Shown here in pieces: positions 36,933-46,521 of a DNA stretch of 64,000 nucleotides; the stretch's first letter is position 1, and every line of letters starts with the position of its first letter. The stretch is from Geitlerinema sp. PCC 9228 (lineage in GTDB: Bacteria > Cyanobacteriota > Cyanobacteriia > Cyanobacteriales > PCC-9228). A program made the position numbers and the translations under genes. The stretch spans positions 36,653 through 100,652 of the forward strand of contig NZ_LNDC01000133.1 in the NCBI RefSeq assembly GCF_001870905.1, written 5' to 3'. The notes beneath the pieces were generated by a model, which was not told the DNA's origin, did no database searches, and saw only the letters and a program-made list of their open reading frames with translations.

Positions 36933-37754
36933 ATGAATTATACAATTGATAAAATTAAAAGTCCTTTGCGCTATCCCGGCGGTAAATCCAAAGCTCTCAA
37001 GACAATTATTCCCCACCTACCGCCGAACATCAAAGAATATAGAGAACCGTTTGTGGGGGGTGGTTCGGTTTTTCTGGCGGTGAAACAGTTGTTTGACAGA
37101 CAAATCCAGTCGTATTGGATTAACGATTTGAACTACGATCTGTTTTGTTTTTGGAAATACGCTCAAAGCGACATCGAACATTTGGTTTCTCAAGTTCGAG
37201 ATATCAAGCAGAAATACGATAATGGTCGGGAATTATTTCATAATTTAACTCATAGCGATTTAAAACCGAGCGAATTTGAACGAGCGGTACGTTTTTTTGT
37301 TTTGAACCGCATTACTTTTTCTGGAACAGTCGATTCGGGAGGATATTCCCAACAGGCTTTTGAACGTCGCTTTACCGATTCATCTATAGAGCGATTGCAG
37401 AAATTATGTTCTGTCCTATCTTCAGTTCGGATTACAAATCAGGACTACGAAGAGTTATTATTTCAAAATGGAGAGAACGTGTTTATTTTTCTAGACCCTC
37501 CCTACTTTCGTTCTACCAAATCCTGTCTCTACGGCGTTAAAGGGAATCTCCATACTTCTTTCGACCACGAACGATTTGCCAACAATATGCGTCGCTGTTC
37601 CCATCAATGGCTGATAACCTACGACGATTCTCCGGAAATTCGAGAACTATTTGATTTTGCGAAAATTACGCCCTGGAATTTGCAATACGGTATGAACAAT
37701 TACAAACAAACTTCGGCAGCGGCGGGGCAAGAAATTATGATTCAAAACTACTGA
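36933..37754 (+). CDS. D12-class N6-adenine DNA methyltransferase (Dam-like)
   Basis: A 273-residue methyltransferase with motif X LRYPGGKSKALK, motif I REPFVGGGSVFL, and motif IV FIFLDPPYF (DPPY). The order X-I-target domain-IV is that of the alpha-class Dam/DpnM enzymes. They methylate adenine N6 in a short site, GATC in many cyanobacterial relatives. The start is ATG 36933; an in-frame TTG at 36915 is less likely. No restriction endonuclease gene is nearby, so it looks solitary. The local sequence is AT-rich compared with the neighbours. The target GATC is an inference. Confidence 0.9.
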   Translation: MNYTIDKIKSPLRYPGGKSKALKTIIPHLPPNIKEYREPFVGGGSVFLAVKQLFDRQIQSYWINDLNYDLFCFWKYAQSDIEHLVSQVRDIKQKYDNGRELFHNLTHSDLKPSEFERAVRFFVLNRITFSGTVDSGGYSQQAFERRFTDSSIERLQKLCSVLSSVRITNQDYEELLFQNGENVFIFLDPPYFRSTKSCLYGVKGNLHTSFDHERFANNMRRCSHQWLITYDDSPEIRELFDFAKITPWNLQYGMNNYKQTSAAAGQEIMIQNY

Positions 37755-37993
37755 TAGGGGTTGTATGTGCTTGGCTGCGATCGCTTGGCTGGTTTCAGAG
37801 ACCATCGGTTATCTCAATTTAATGAAAAACTACCAAGCATCGGATACAATGGCAATATGATAAGCTAGTGTTGCGTCAATTTGGTTTTTGGAACCAACAG
37901 GAGACAACCGAACGCGCTCTTGTCTAAAAATGGCTTTGCTGGCACCATACGAGAAAACATTGCGTTCGCAGCTATATTCTTAGGTGATTCGTT

Positions 37994-39094
37994 ATGAGTT
38001 CTAATAATTTCTTCAATGCGACAACTTGCCAAATTGGTAATGAAGTCAAAAGCGGAAAGGTCTTAGCGATCGCGGCTTATACCAGCGATCGTCGGGTGTG
38101 TTTTCGAGTAGAAGGGGAAAAAGAAGGAACCTGGGTGCCAGAAACAGCGATTTTGATCGCGGAAGATAAAATTGCTGCCGAACAAGGTTCAAAAGACCCC
38201 CGCCAAGAAGGGGAAGAGGTTGCCACCCAAGAAGTAAACGCCTTACAGAAACTGGCAGGGGAGTTAAAAGGCGGTCTGGAAAACCAAGCCAGCGAATACG
38301 TACATACCATTACCCGCATCGCCAAACATACGCGGGAGTTAGCAACAGAAACTGCCAAAGAAATTGCCGAAACCTTTGAAGCGGGAGTCAACGCTGGCGA
38401 CGATTTGCTCGGTCAAATTCGTCAGTGGTTGGATCGCTTTGTGGCATCGCTACGGCAAACCATTGAAAGCTACGATGAAATTTGGCAAAAACGCATTTGG
38501 TCGGCTATTAAAAATATTGACACGCCAAAAGCCCAAGAAGAAGTTGCCAATTTGAAAAACCAGTATCCCCAAGAAACGCCCCAACAAATTGCCAATCGCC
38601 TAATTCAAGAAAAAGCTTTATTTTCTACTCTAACCAGTCTGGTACCGAATTCAGAAAATCAGGATGAGTTGCTGGTCAATTGGATGGCAACTGCCCCCAT
38701 GCTATCGGAATTAATTTATCAGGTGGGCGTTTGCTATGGGTTTGAAAAAATTAACGAACACGAACTGCTAGCCACATTTGCCGTCGTTCACAGTCAGGAA
38801 CGCACGCAAACCCTTGGAGTTACTTTTCTACAAGAACAAAATGCCACTGGAAGCGATATTCCAGTCAACGCCAGCAACAACACCATTGCTTTCCATGCCA
38901 TTGGTTATGCGGCTTCCCAGTATTTTGAAAGTAAGGTGAAGAAGTTAGCTGACCCCCTAACCACGGAGGAAGCTTACCAACAATTAAACGAAAAACTGCA
39001 AGCTCTGTTCGAGGGGGAATTTGCCCAAAAAGAGGAAATCGCCAAAACCCTCAAAGAGGCTTTGCAACTCAAAGAAAAACTGCCCTTAGAATAG
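37994..39094 (+). CDS. unknown protein, EcsC-like central region
   Basis: A 366-residue soluble protein. The N-terminal 60 residues form a small beta-rich part (KVLAIAAYTSDRRVCFRVEGEKEGTWVPE). A charged amphipathic helix region follows (about 75-140). Then comes a stretch similar in pattern to EcsC proteins (PQQIANRLIQEKALFSTLTS, ATAPMLSELIYQVGVCYGFE). There is no signal peptide and no clear catalytic motif. EcsC-like proteins are poorly understood. The gene is flanked by about 240 bp and 100 bp gaps and seems to be transcribed alone. Confidence 0.7.
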   Translation: MSSNNFFNATTCQIGNEVKSGKVLAIAAYTSDRRVCFRVEGEKEGTWVPETAILIAEDKIAAEQGSKDPRQEGEEVATQEVNALQKLAGELKGGLENQASEYVHTITRIAKHTRELATETAKEIAETFEAGVNAGDDLLGQIRQWLDRFVASLRQTIESYDEIWQKRIWSAIKNIDTPKAQEEVANLKNQYPQETPQQIANRLIQEKALFSTLTSLVPNSENQDELLVNWMATAPMLSELIYQVGVCYGFEKINEHELLATFAVVHSQERTQTLGVTFLQEQNATGSDIPVNASNNTIAFHAIGYAASQYFESKVKKLADPLTTEEAYQQLNEKLQALFEGEFAQKEEIAKTLKEALQLKEKLPLE

Positions 39095-39198
39095 ACGCAG
39101 TGCTTTTGCTTGAAAAATAACAGAACGGATGGAAATTGATTTCTATCTGTTCTGTTCCTCGATCCGAACAACCTGCCTAATGCTATTGAGATGAAACC

Positions 39199-39927
39199 AT
39201 GCGATCGCACACCTGGCTTACCATTTTACTCGTTTTTATCTTAACTGGATTTTTGAACTGGGGAATATCTGCACCACCAACACTAGCTGCCAACCCATCT
39301 GCTACCGCTTTTCAACCAGCTTGCGATATCGATTTCCAGCGTCATCAAAAAGTCAATTCGCCAACCAATTTAGAAATTACGATGACTTCCCGATGTTTGG
39401 AAGAGATTTTCAACGCCAGCCAGCTATTAAACGATGTGAAAAACCGCATCGAAGACGAAACCAACAATCGCTTGCAGATTAGCAACCTGCAATATCGATT
39501 TGAAGATACTGGTGTCGTTTTTACGGGGGATGTTGTCTTTAAGGCACCTTTGGCTGGTGCCATTGACTTGAATTTTGCGCAAGACTTAATGGTTGGTGCC
39601 AGCAACGGCAAACTATCTTTAGAAGTGGGCGAAACCGACATTACTTCTTCGCGCAACCTTCCCGAGAATTTGGTTGCCACTTTTATCAAAAGACAAGTAG
39701 AAAATCAAGTCCAACGTTGGAATGGCAAACCAATCGACGAGCTATTTATAGAAAACGGCGGGCAACAGCTAACCAGAAAAATAGGCATCAACCAAGAAGA
39801 TTTGGCATTAATTTTCGAGCTGCTTCAAGATAACGTCGCCCTGAATATCGATCGAGGCAATATTACCGTCACCGTTCGTTTGCCAGAAACAACGACATTG
39901 CCATCGGAAAGACTGACAACAAACTAG
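39199..39927 (+). CDS. exported protein of unknown function
   Basis: A 242-residue protein with a signal peptide (about 1-31, hydrophobic LTILLVFILTGFLNW, cleavage near TLAA). A beta-rich domain follows with alternating strands (LQISNLQYRFEDTGVVFTGDVVF, IDLNFAQDLMVGASNGKLSLEV) and a helix NLVATFIKRQVENQVQRW. The pattern recalls lipid-binding DUF2993/LmeA-like proteins, but I cannot assign the family with confidence. Two cysteines (ACDID, SRCLEE) could form a disulfide. A HIP1 octamer overlaps the start codon at 39199. Confidence 0.75.
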   Translation: MRSHTWLTILLVFILTGFLNWGISAPPTLAANPSATAFQPACDIDFQRHQKVNSPTNLEITMTSRCLEEIFNASQLLNDVKNRIEDETNNRLQISNLQYRFEDTGVVFTGDVVFKAPLAGAIDLNFAQDLMVGASNGKLSLEVGETDITSSRNLPENLVATFIKRQVENQVQRWNGKPIDELFIENGGQQLTRKIGINQEDLALIFELLQDNVALNIDRGNITVTVRLPETTTLPSERLTTN

Positions 39928-39955
39928 CGATCGCGAGTTACTTCTGAGTTCGCCG

Positions 39956-40357
39956 CTATCCCATTAACATCACCGTATCGATAACGTGGATAACACCATT
40001 GTCGGCTTCAATATCGGGTTGCACGACCGTGGCATTTTTGACTTCAAAGTTTTCCCCCGCGCGAATGGGAATCGGCGACCCTTCTAAAGAAGTCAGCGAT
40101 TCGATATTGGCTAAATCGGATTTGGTGTATTTTCCGGGAACCACGTGAAAGCTTAAAATTCTACCCAACTGCGGCGGTGCTTTCACAAGAGAGTCTACCG
40201 TTCCTGGTGGCAATTTGGCAAAAGCATCGTCGGTGGGGGCAAATACCGTCAGGGATTCGGCATCTTTTAAGGCATCAACCAAACCAGCCACTTGCACGGC
40301 GGTTACCAAAGTTTTGAAGGAATCCGATTGCACGGCAATGTCAACAATATTCGCCAC
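39956..40357 (-). CDS. fasciclin-domain protein
   Basis: A 133-residue protein made of one fasciclin (FAS1) domain. It has the H1 box [22 protein letters not shown], the YH-type segment [11 protein letters not shown] and the H2 box [16 protein letters not shown]1 domains mediate adhesion or protein contacts. No signal peptide is visible, so it may act in the cytosol or use another route. It is convergent with the unknown exported protein gene and divergent from purD with about 180 bp between. Confidence 0.93.
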   Translation of the reverse strand: MANIVDIAVQSDSFKTLVTAVQVAGLVDALKDAESLTVFAPTDDAFAKLPPGTVDSLVKAPPQLGRILSFHVVPGKYTKSDLANIESLTSLEGSPIPIRAGENFEVKNATVVQPDIEADNGVIHVIDTVMLMG

Positions 40358-40537
40358 GATTTTTTCTCCTAATTCGCAACCATCCTAATCCATACTTTAG
40401 CATGAGGGAAGAAGGTTCCGTTTTTTCGTACTAAATAGAGATAATTTATGGGAAAAATAATAAAATACTTTTCGTTGTGGTAAGATAGAGATTTGCTGGC
40501 TCCCATTTGGTAGGTAGAACGTAAAGGATCCAAAACC

Positions 40538-41839
40538 TTGAATATTCTCATTGTTGGTAATGGTGGTCGGGAACACGCGCTGGCGTGGACCTTGCTGCGA
40601 TCGCCCCAAGTGCAGCAAGTTTGCGTTGCCCCGGGAAATGGGGGCACCGAATTGATGGAAGGCTGCGAAAATATCCCCGTGGGCGTGACAGATTTTGCCA
40701 AAATGAAAGAGGCGGTGCGCGATCGCCATATTGATTTGGTCGTAGTAGGTCCAGAAGACCCCCTAGCCGCTGGTATCGCCGATTTTTTCCAAGCCGAAGG
40801 CATTGCCGTTTTTGGTCCTACCCAAGCCGCCGCCCAAATTGAATCCAGCAAATCCTGGGCAAAACAACTCTGCAACGAAGCCGGCATTCCCACCGCTGCC
40901 GCCGCTACCTTTTCTCGCGAACATTTAGACGCTGCCTTAGACTATATCGCCAACCAAACCCCACCTATCGTTGTCAAAGCCGACGGGTTGGCGGCTGGCA
41001 AAGGCGTAGCGATCGCATCTACCGTAGCAGAAGCACAAAATACCGTCCGAGATTTCTTTGGTGGTAAATTGGGGACTGCCGGCAACCAAGTGGTCATCGA
41101 AGAATACCTGCAAGGTCAGGAAGTATCGGTTCTCGCCATCACCGACGGCAAAACCATTCGCCCCCTGCTACCGGCGCAAGACCACAAACCCATTGGCGAA
41201 GGAGATACCGGCGATAACACCGGCGGCATGGGTGCTTACGTTCCCACGCCATTTTTTTCCTCCCCGGCGTTGGATACCGTCAAAACAGAAATTTTAGAAA
41301 AAGCGATCGCGGCCATGCAAAAACGTGGCATTGATTATCGCGGCGTCTTGTATGCCGGTTTAATTGTTTCCCCCCAAGGGGATATAAAAGTTTTGGAATT
41401 CAACTGCCGTTTCGGCGACCCAGAAACCCAAGCCATCTTACCCATCCTGGAAACCCCCCTAGACTCCTTAATGCTAGCGGTTACCCAGCAAAAACTAGAC
41501 CAACATCCCCCCATTCGTTGGAAAAGCAGTTCGGCAGCTTGTGTCGTTGTCGCCTCCGGTGGCTATCCCGGCAGCTACGCCAAAGGCTATCCCATCACCG
41601 GCATTGCCGAAGCCGAAGAAACCGGTGCCCTTGTCTTCCATGCCGGCACTCAGATTAAAGACCAACAATTGGTAACCAGCGGCGGTCGGGTTTTGGGAGT
41701 AACCGGTCTGGGTGACCATTTAGCGATCGCATTGGAAAATAGCTACCAAGCCCTCTCAAAAATTAACTTTACAAACTGTTACTACCGTCGAGATATTGGC
41801 TATCAAGTTCTAGAAACCCAAAATTCCCAAAACCCGTAA
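40538..41839 (+). CDS. purD: phosphoribosylamine--glycine ligase
   Basis: GAR synthetase, second step of purine synthesis: joins phosphoribosylamine and glycine with ATP. The 433-residue protein has the GARS N-domain (NILIVGNGGREHALAWTL), an ATP-grasp core (VVKADGLAAGKGVAIAS) and the signature FNCRFGDPETQA. The start is a TTG at 40538 with AAAGGA upstream; the conserved N-terminus leaves no room for another start. nblS follows about 165 bp downstream on the same strand, a neighbourhood I recall as common in cyanobacteria. Confidence 0.97.
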   Translation: MNILIVGNGGREHALAWTLLRSPQVQQVCVAPGNGGTELMEGCENIPVGVTDFAKMKEAVRDRHIDLVVVGPEDPLAAGIADFFQAEGIAVFGPTQAAAQIESSKSWAKQLCNEAGIPTAAAATFSREHLDAALDYIANQTPPIVVKADGLAAGKGVAIASTVAEAQNTVRDFFGGKLGTAGNQVVIEEYLQGQEVSVLAITDGKTIRPLLPAQDHKPIGEGDTGDNTGGMGAYVPTPFFSSPALDTVKTEILEKAIAAMQKRGIDYRGVLYAGLIVSPQGDIKVLEFNCRFGDPETQAILPILETPLDSLMLAVTQQKLDQHPPIRWKSSSAACVVVASGGYPGSYAKGYPITGIAEAEETGALVFHAGTQIKDQQLVTSGGRVLGVTGLGDHLAIALENSYQALSKINFTNCYYRRDIGYQVLETQNSQNP

Positions 41840-42004
41840 CAACCTGTAGCCGATCTATAACGCCTTTTCCATAGACCCAAAACAAACGTGTCAAAATATA
41901 AGAAGTTAATCCCTATTGAGGAGAAATCCCTCCCCCAGGGATAAGACAAATCCCAGCAGGCTCAAGCAAACCATTGATTTACCTTGCTAACTCAGATTAA
42001 GCAA

Positions 42005-44014
42005 ATGATGCAGCGGATTGCCCGTTGGTGGTCGGAATTTACCCTACAAACCAAGCTCATGGCGGTTGCCACCTTGGTGGTTTCTCTAGTCATGAGCGGT
42101 CTAACCTTTTGGGCGGTCAACACCATTCAACAAGACGCACGCATGAACGACACCCGCTTCGGTCGGGATTTGGGATTGCTGCTAGCCGCCAACGTTGCCC
42201 CCCTCGTCGCCGAAGACAACCGCGCCGAACTAGCTCGTTTTTCCCAAAGATTTTATCGAAGTACCTCCAGCGTACGCTATTTGCTCTACGCCGACAGCAA
42301 CGGTTCCATATTTTTCGGCATCCCTTTTTGGGAATCGGAAGTGCATAACTCCCTAAGCATTCGCCGCCGCATGCAGCTTCCCGATGACTTTGGCAAAGAC
42401 ACCGAACTCCCCCTGGTCAGACAGCATGAAACCCCAGAAGGGCAGGTGACCGATGTATTTGTTCCCCTGCGCCACGAAGGGGAATATCTGGGGGTTTTGG
42501 CAGTAGGCACCAATCCCAATCCCACCGTTGTAGCGTCATCTTACCTCACCCGCGATGTCGCGATCGCAGTTTTTGTTTCCATCTGGGCAATGGTAATTCT
42601 AGGTGCCGTATTCAACGCCCTCACCATCACCAAACCCATCAAAGAACTCCTCGTCGGCGTCAAAAACATCGCCGCCGGCAACTTCAAACAACGCATTAAC
42701 CTCCCCTTCGGCGGCGAACTGGGAGAACTCATCAACAGCTTCAACGAAATGGCCGAGAAGCTGGAACGCTACGAAGAGCAAAACATCGAAGAACTCACCG
42801 CCAGCAAAGCCAAACTAGAAACCCTCGTCTCCACCATCGCCGACGGTGCCGTCTTGCTCGATACCAACCTGCAAATTATCCTCGTCAACCCCAACGCCAG
42901 CCAAATCTTCGGCTGGGAAAGCAAAAGCGTCACCGGTCAAAACATTCTGGAACTTCTTCCAGACCCCATCAAAATGGAATTAAGCCGCCCTTTGCAGGAA
43001 ATGGCTACCGGTCAAACCAGCGACGGCAACGAAGGCGTCACCCCCGTAGACCGACGTTCCGAATTTCGCGTTACCCTGGAAAAACCCCACCGACGCACCG
43101 TACGCATTTTGCTCACCAACGTTCTTGACCGACTGCGGGATTGCCCCAAAGGCATTGCCATCACCCTACAAGATATCACCCGCGAAGCCGAACTCAACGA
43201 AGCCAAAAGTCAATTTATCAGCAACGTTTCCCACGAACTGCGCACGCCCTTATTTAATATAAAATCCTTTATCGAAACCCTAAACGAATACGGTGAAGAA
43301 CTCAACCCGCAAGAACGGCGAGAATTTCTCGAAACAGCCAACCGGGAAACCGACCGCCTCACCCGCTTGGTTAACGATGTTTTGGATTTAAGCCGTCTCG
43401 AATCCAAACACAACTACAACTTATCCGCCGTTGACATTGCCCAACCCATCGAACAAACCCTGCGCACCCACCAACTCAACGCCAAAGACCGCCAAATCGA
43501 AATTTCCCAGGAAATCGAACCCAACTTACCCCCAGTTCTCGGTCATTACGACCTGCTGCTGCAAGTCTTTTCCAATCTGGTCGGCAACTCCCTCAAATTC
43601 ACCGAAGCCGACGGCAAAATTGTCATCCGCGCCTATCTCGTCAGCGGAGAAGACGCCGGCATTGCCGATACTTCCCACCTACCCCCCGATAAATTACCGA
43701 AATTCGTGCGCGTAGAAGTATCCGACACCGGCATCGGCATAGACAAAGAAGACCAAGACAGCATCTTTTCCCGCTTTTTCCGGGTAGAAAACCGCATTCA
43801 CACCCTAGAAGGCACTGGCTTAGGTCTGTCTATCGTCCGCAATATTATCGACAAACACCACAGCAAAGTTCACCTCATCAGCGAAGTCGGCGTAGGCAGC
43901 ACGTTTTGGTTCGACCTACCCGTCTACGAAGAAAAAAGCAACGAGGAATCTCACTTGCAAAGCGGCAATTCCCAGCAGCAGGAAGTGGGGGTAGGGGAAG
44001 CCGAGATATCTTGA
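42005..44014 (+). CDS. nblS: sensor histidine kinase NblS/Hik33-like
   Basis: A 669-residue membrane kinase. Two membrane helices (about 20-40 and 185-207) flank an extracytoplasmic sensor. Then come HAMP (about 208-260), a coiled coil, PAS (about 270-390), HisKA with the phospho-His in SNVSHELRTPLFNIKSFIE (H410) and HATPase_c with DTGIGIDKED and GTGLGLSIVRNI. This order and size match NblS (Hik33/DspA), which responds to high light, cold and nutrient stress and controls phycobilisome degradation and photosystem genes. ATG 42005 is preferred over the in-frame TTG 41984. The C-terminal 25 residues are low complexity. Confidence 0.93.
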   Translation: MMQRIARWWSEFTLQTKLMAVATLVVSLVMSGLTFWAVNTIQQDARMNDTRFGRDLGLLLAANVAPLVAEDNRAELARFSQRFYRSTSSVRYLLYADSNGSIFFGIPFWESEVHNSLSIRRRMQLPDDFGKDTELPLVRQHETPEGQVTDVFVPLRHEGEYLGVLAVGTNPNPTVVASSYLTRDVAIAVFVSIWAMVILGAVFNALTITKPIKELLVGVKNIAAGNFKQRINLPFGGELGELINSFNEMAEKLERYEEQNIEELTASKAKLETLVSTIADGAVLLDTNLQIILVNPNASQIFGWESKSVTGQNILELLPDPIKMELSRPLQEMATGQTSDGNEGVTPVDRRSEFRVTLEKPHRRTVRILLTNVLDRLRDCPKGIAITLQDITREAELNEAKSQFISNVSHELRTPLFNIKSFIETLNEYGEELNPQERREFLETANRETDRLTRLVNDVLDLSRLESKHNYNLSAVDIAQPIEQTLRTHQLNAKDRQIEISQEIEPNLPPVLGHYDLLLQVFSNLVGNSLKFTEADGKIVIRAYLVSGEDAGIADTSHLPPDKLPKFVRVEVSDTGIGIDKEDQDSIFSRFFRVENRIHTLEGTGLGLSIVRNIIDKHHSKVHLISEVGVGSTFWFDLPVYEEKSNEESHLQSGNSQQQEVGVGEAEIS

Positions 44015-44117
44015 AGATGAGATGATGGGAAGCGTGGGTGCACCGGGTGCGTGGGAGATATAATTGGTGGTTTTCTCCGATACCCCGATGCCCGGAAGCT
44101 CCCATGCCCCCCTATTC

Positions 44118-45284
44118 TTACATCAGACGCGGCATTTTACCGTACTTGTTCCATTTATAATACCGTTCCCAGGCTAGTTTTGCCCAGTGCGCCCACATGC
44201 CTCTGGGGGCATATCCTTTATCTTCGTCGCGATAGACAAATACGCCATCATCGCCTAAATCCATCACGCACAGTAAGTTAATTTCTTCGCGGAAACTGGC
44301 AGTTGGCTCTTTTCCAGCTTCCTGCAAAGCAATATTTTCGGCAGCGGTTCTAGCCATCACCTCAGCCAAATGCCCTTGTTTGGCACGCCAAGTTGGTCCT
44401 TCAAAGAAGGAACTATCGCCAATGGCGTAGCAATTGTCAAATCCTTGCGCCAAGCCGCCATTGTTCACCGGCACAAATCCGGCATCTGTGAGCGGCAAAT
44501 CGGAATTCGCCAGTACGGGATTGCCGCTTAAACCAGGAATATAAGCGATTAAATCGGCTTCCACGTAGGAATCGTCTTCAAAAATAATGGAATTTTCGGT
44601 GAATTCTTTGAATTTCTTGCCCGTGCGAGTTTCGATATTGCGCTCTTTGAACAATCCGCCCAGTTTGGTCAAGCCTTTCTCTCCCAGTCGTTTCCCTGGG
44701 GTGGGGGAAGGGCTGAAGAAAATTAGTTTAAAGTTGTCGCGCAATCCTTTTTCCCGCAAGTAATGGTCCATGTTGAAGGCTACTTCAAACATAGGACCGC
44801 CGCGCACGGCGGTGGAATCTTTGGGATTGCCGCTGAAACCGCAGGCAATGGTACCGTGACCTCGTTCTACCAGTTCTAGGAATTTCTCTTGAATGCGCAT
44901 CCCTTCTTCGGGACCGCTGCATACGGAATATGTATTTTCTACTCCTTTTGGCTTGACTTTGGTAGCGCCTAAGGCTACGATGAGGTAGTCGTACTGATGC
45001 TCTTGTTGGTCGGTGACGACGCGCTGTTGTTGTGCCCGAATGTCCTTCACTTCTTCATGAAGGAAGTTAAATCCGTGAATCTCAGCCAGTTGCGGCAAGG
45101 GAATGGACAAGTCTTCCACAGTGCGTTTGCCGATGGCTAGCCAAATGGAAGCCGGGTAAATATACAAAAAATCCCGATTGGAGATTAAATCGACTTGGTA
45201 GTCGTTTTTGAATTTTTTCTTCAAGTCGATGGCTGCTTCCACGCCACCGAGTCCACCGCCTAAAACTAATATTTTCTTGGTCAT
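44118..45284 (-). CDS. FAD-dependent oxidoreductase, sulfide:quinone reductase-like
   Basis: A 388-residue flavoprotein with the FAD-binding ILVLGGGLGGVEAAIDL, the second dinucleotide motif YDYLIVALGATKVKP and the C-terminal FDNCYAIGDSS. Three cysteines (C122, C148, C339) lie close to the positions of the catalytic cysteines of sulfide:quinone oxidoreductases, and RGGPMFEVAFN resembles SQR. NDH-2-type NADH dehydrogenases share the fold but normally lack this set. It would be a monotopic protein at the inner face of the membrane, passing electrons to quinone. A role in sulfide oxidation is inferred; no sulfur genes adjoin it. Confidence 0.78.
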   Translation of the reverse strand: MTKKILVLGGGLGGVEAAIDLKKKFKNDYQVDLISNRDFLYIYPASIWLAIGKRTVEDLSIPLPQLAEIHGFNFLHEEVKDIRAQQQRVVTDQQEHQYDYLIVALGATKVKPKGVENTYSVCSGPEEGMRIQEKFLELVERGHGTIACGFSGNPKDSTAVRGGPMFEVAFNMDHYLREKGLRDNFKLIFFSPSPTPGKRLGEKGLTKLGGLFKERNIETRTGKKFKEFTENSIIFEDDSYVEADLIAYIPGLSGNPVLANSDLPLTDAGFVPVNNGGLAQGFDNCYAIGDSSFFEGPTWRAKQGHLAEVMARTAAENIALQEAGKEPTASFREEINLLCVMDLGDDGVFVYRDEDKGYAPRGMWAHWAKLAWERYYKWNKYGKMPRLM

Positions 45285-45728
45285 AGGTTTCCCCTAAAAA
45301 TCTTCTGCTTAGCCAATTAGCGAAAACAGCACCAGCGAAGGCGAAGCGTCATGATTTCGGCGCTAGTATACTCGATGTCAACCGCCGATGCTTTTTATAT
45401 CTTATTAATTATATAACATTATAGTTGATTAAACGTCAATCTGGGGGGAATTTTGTTGGTAGGGAATCGGGAAACCTGGGGGGGGAGGCAGATTCGGCTT
45501 TTGGCGGTTTTGGCTGGGAGAAGCTTTGGTGGCGCTAGGTGGGATGGTTGCTACCAAAGAAAATATCGCTATGAAATAATGAAGCATTGAACAATAAAGT
45601 ATGCATATCGAACATAAATGGAATTTGCTTTTGAGCTTGAAAAATTCTGTAGGGGCGCAACGCGTGAGCCCCCCTACAAAATCGCATTGTATACAAACCA
45701 AATAAAAATGCTATAGCGATCGCACGGT
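45285..45728. other. 444-bp intergenic region with a palindromic repeat
   Basis: No credible gene. TGTAGGGG (45648-45655) and CCCCTACA (45671-45678) form a palindrome of the same kind as those at 23085-23114 and 33739-33764. The left part is AT-rich and probably holds the promoter of the flavoprotein gene. Confidence 0.6.
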
Positions 45729-46385
45729 TTATCTATTCTGTACAATAGCCTTAATTTTGGCCTTAGCTTGTTCCAGTTCTTCTGAGCTGGGTGTGGTTTG
45801 CTGCCAACTGTCTCGTTCTTGCAAGCGATCGCACCACTGTTGTATTGTGGGATAATCATCCAGAGGCATCCCCAATACAGGTAAATTGGGAATTGCCGTT
45901 CCCGCCACAATATCCGCCAGGGTCAGTTGTTGTCCCATTAAATAGGGACCATTCTTTATCAACAAATCGCTCAAAAAGCGCAATACCGTATCAATTTGCT
46001 TTTTCGATTTATCCAACTGTTGCGGTTCCACCGGAATATCGATGCTCTGACGTAACAGAGCAATGGTAGCTGGTTGGAACTCGTTAATCATTATCAACTC
46101 CACCATGCGTACCGTCGCCATATTTTGCGCATCCGTTGGCAACAAAGGCAGATCGGGGTATTTCGCCTCCAGATAATCTAAAATAGCTAAAGATTCAAAA
46201 ACCCGAAATCCATTATCAACAATCACCGGAATATGGTGAAACGGATTGAGTTTCAAAAAATCTTCTTGGAACTGGTCGCCATCCAGATTCATTAAAACCG
46301 ATTCAAATTCCAACTGCTTTTCCAGCAGAGCAACCCAAACCCGGCGGGCATTGTTGGAAACGCGCGTATAGTAAAACTGCAACAT
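45729..46385 (-). CDS. glutathione S-transferase family protein
   Basis: A 218-residue protein with a thioredoxin-like N-domain (LQFYYTRVSNNARRVWVALLEKQLEFESV, cis-Pro segment HHIPVIVDNGFRVFESLAILDYLE) and an all-alpha C-domain with the capping pattern GQQLTLADIVAGTAI. The Ser of VSNNARR sits where GSTs place the catalytic residue. It conjugates glutathione to electrophiles or acts as a peroxidase; substrate unknown. It is 136 bp downstream of the RND pump on the same strand and could be part of the same stress response. Confidence 0.92.
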   Translation of the reverse strand: MLQFYYTRVSNNARRVWVALLEKQLEFESVLMNLDGDQFQEDFLKLNPFHHIPVIVDNGFRVFESLAILDYLEAKYPDLPLLPTDAQNMATVRMVELIMINEFQPATIALLRQSIDIPVEPQQLDKSKKQIDTVLRFLSDLLIKNGPYLMGQQLTLADIVAGTAIPNLPVLGMPLDDYPTIQQWCDRLQERDSWQQTTPSSEELEQAKAKIKAIVQNR

Positions 46386-46521
46386 AAGCCAACCTAGAAA
46401 AAGCGATCGCTATTTAGCTGCTACCAGTGTAAACTTTCAGGGCAAATCTTCTCGAACATTTTTGGGAAGACAGAGAAGATGGGGAAAATCTATAGTAATT
46501 GATTCTCCCATGCTCGGTATA

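Noticed and set aside
45429..45701. Minus-strand 90-codon frame next to the GST gene
   Set aside because: It reads through a palindromic repeat and has no domain.
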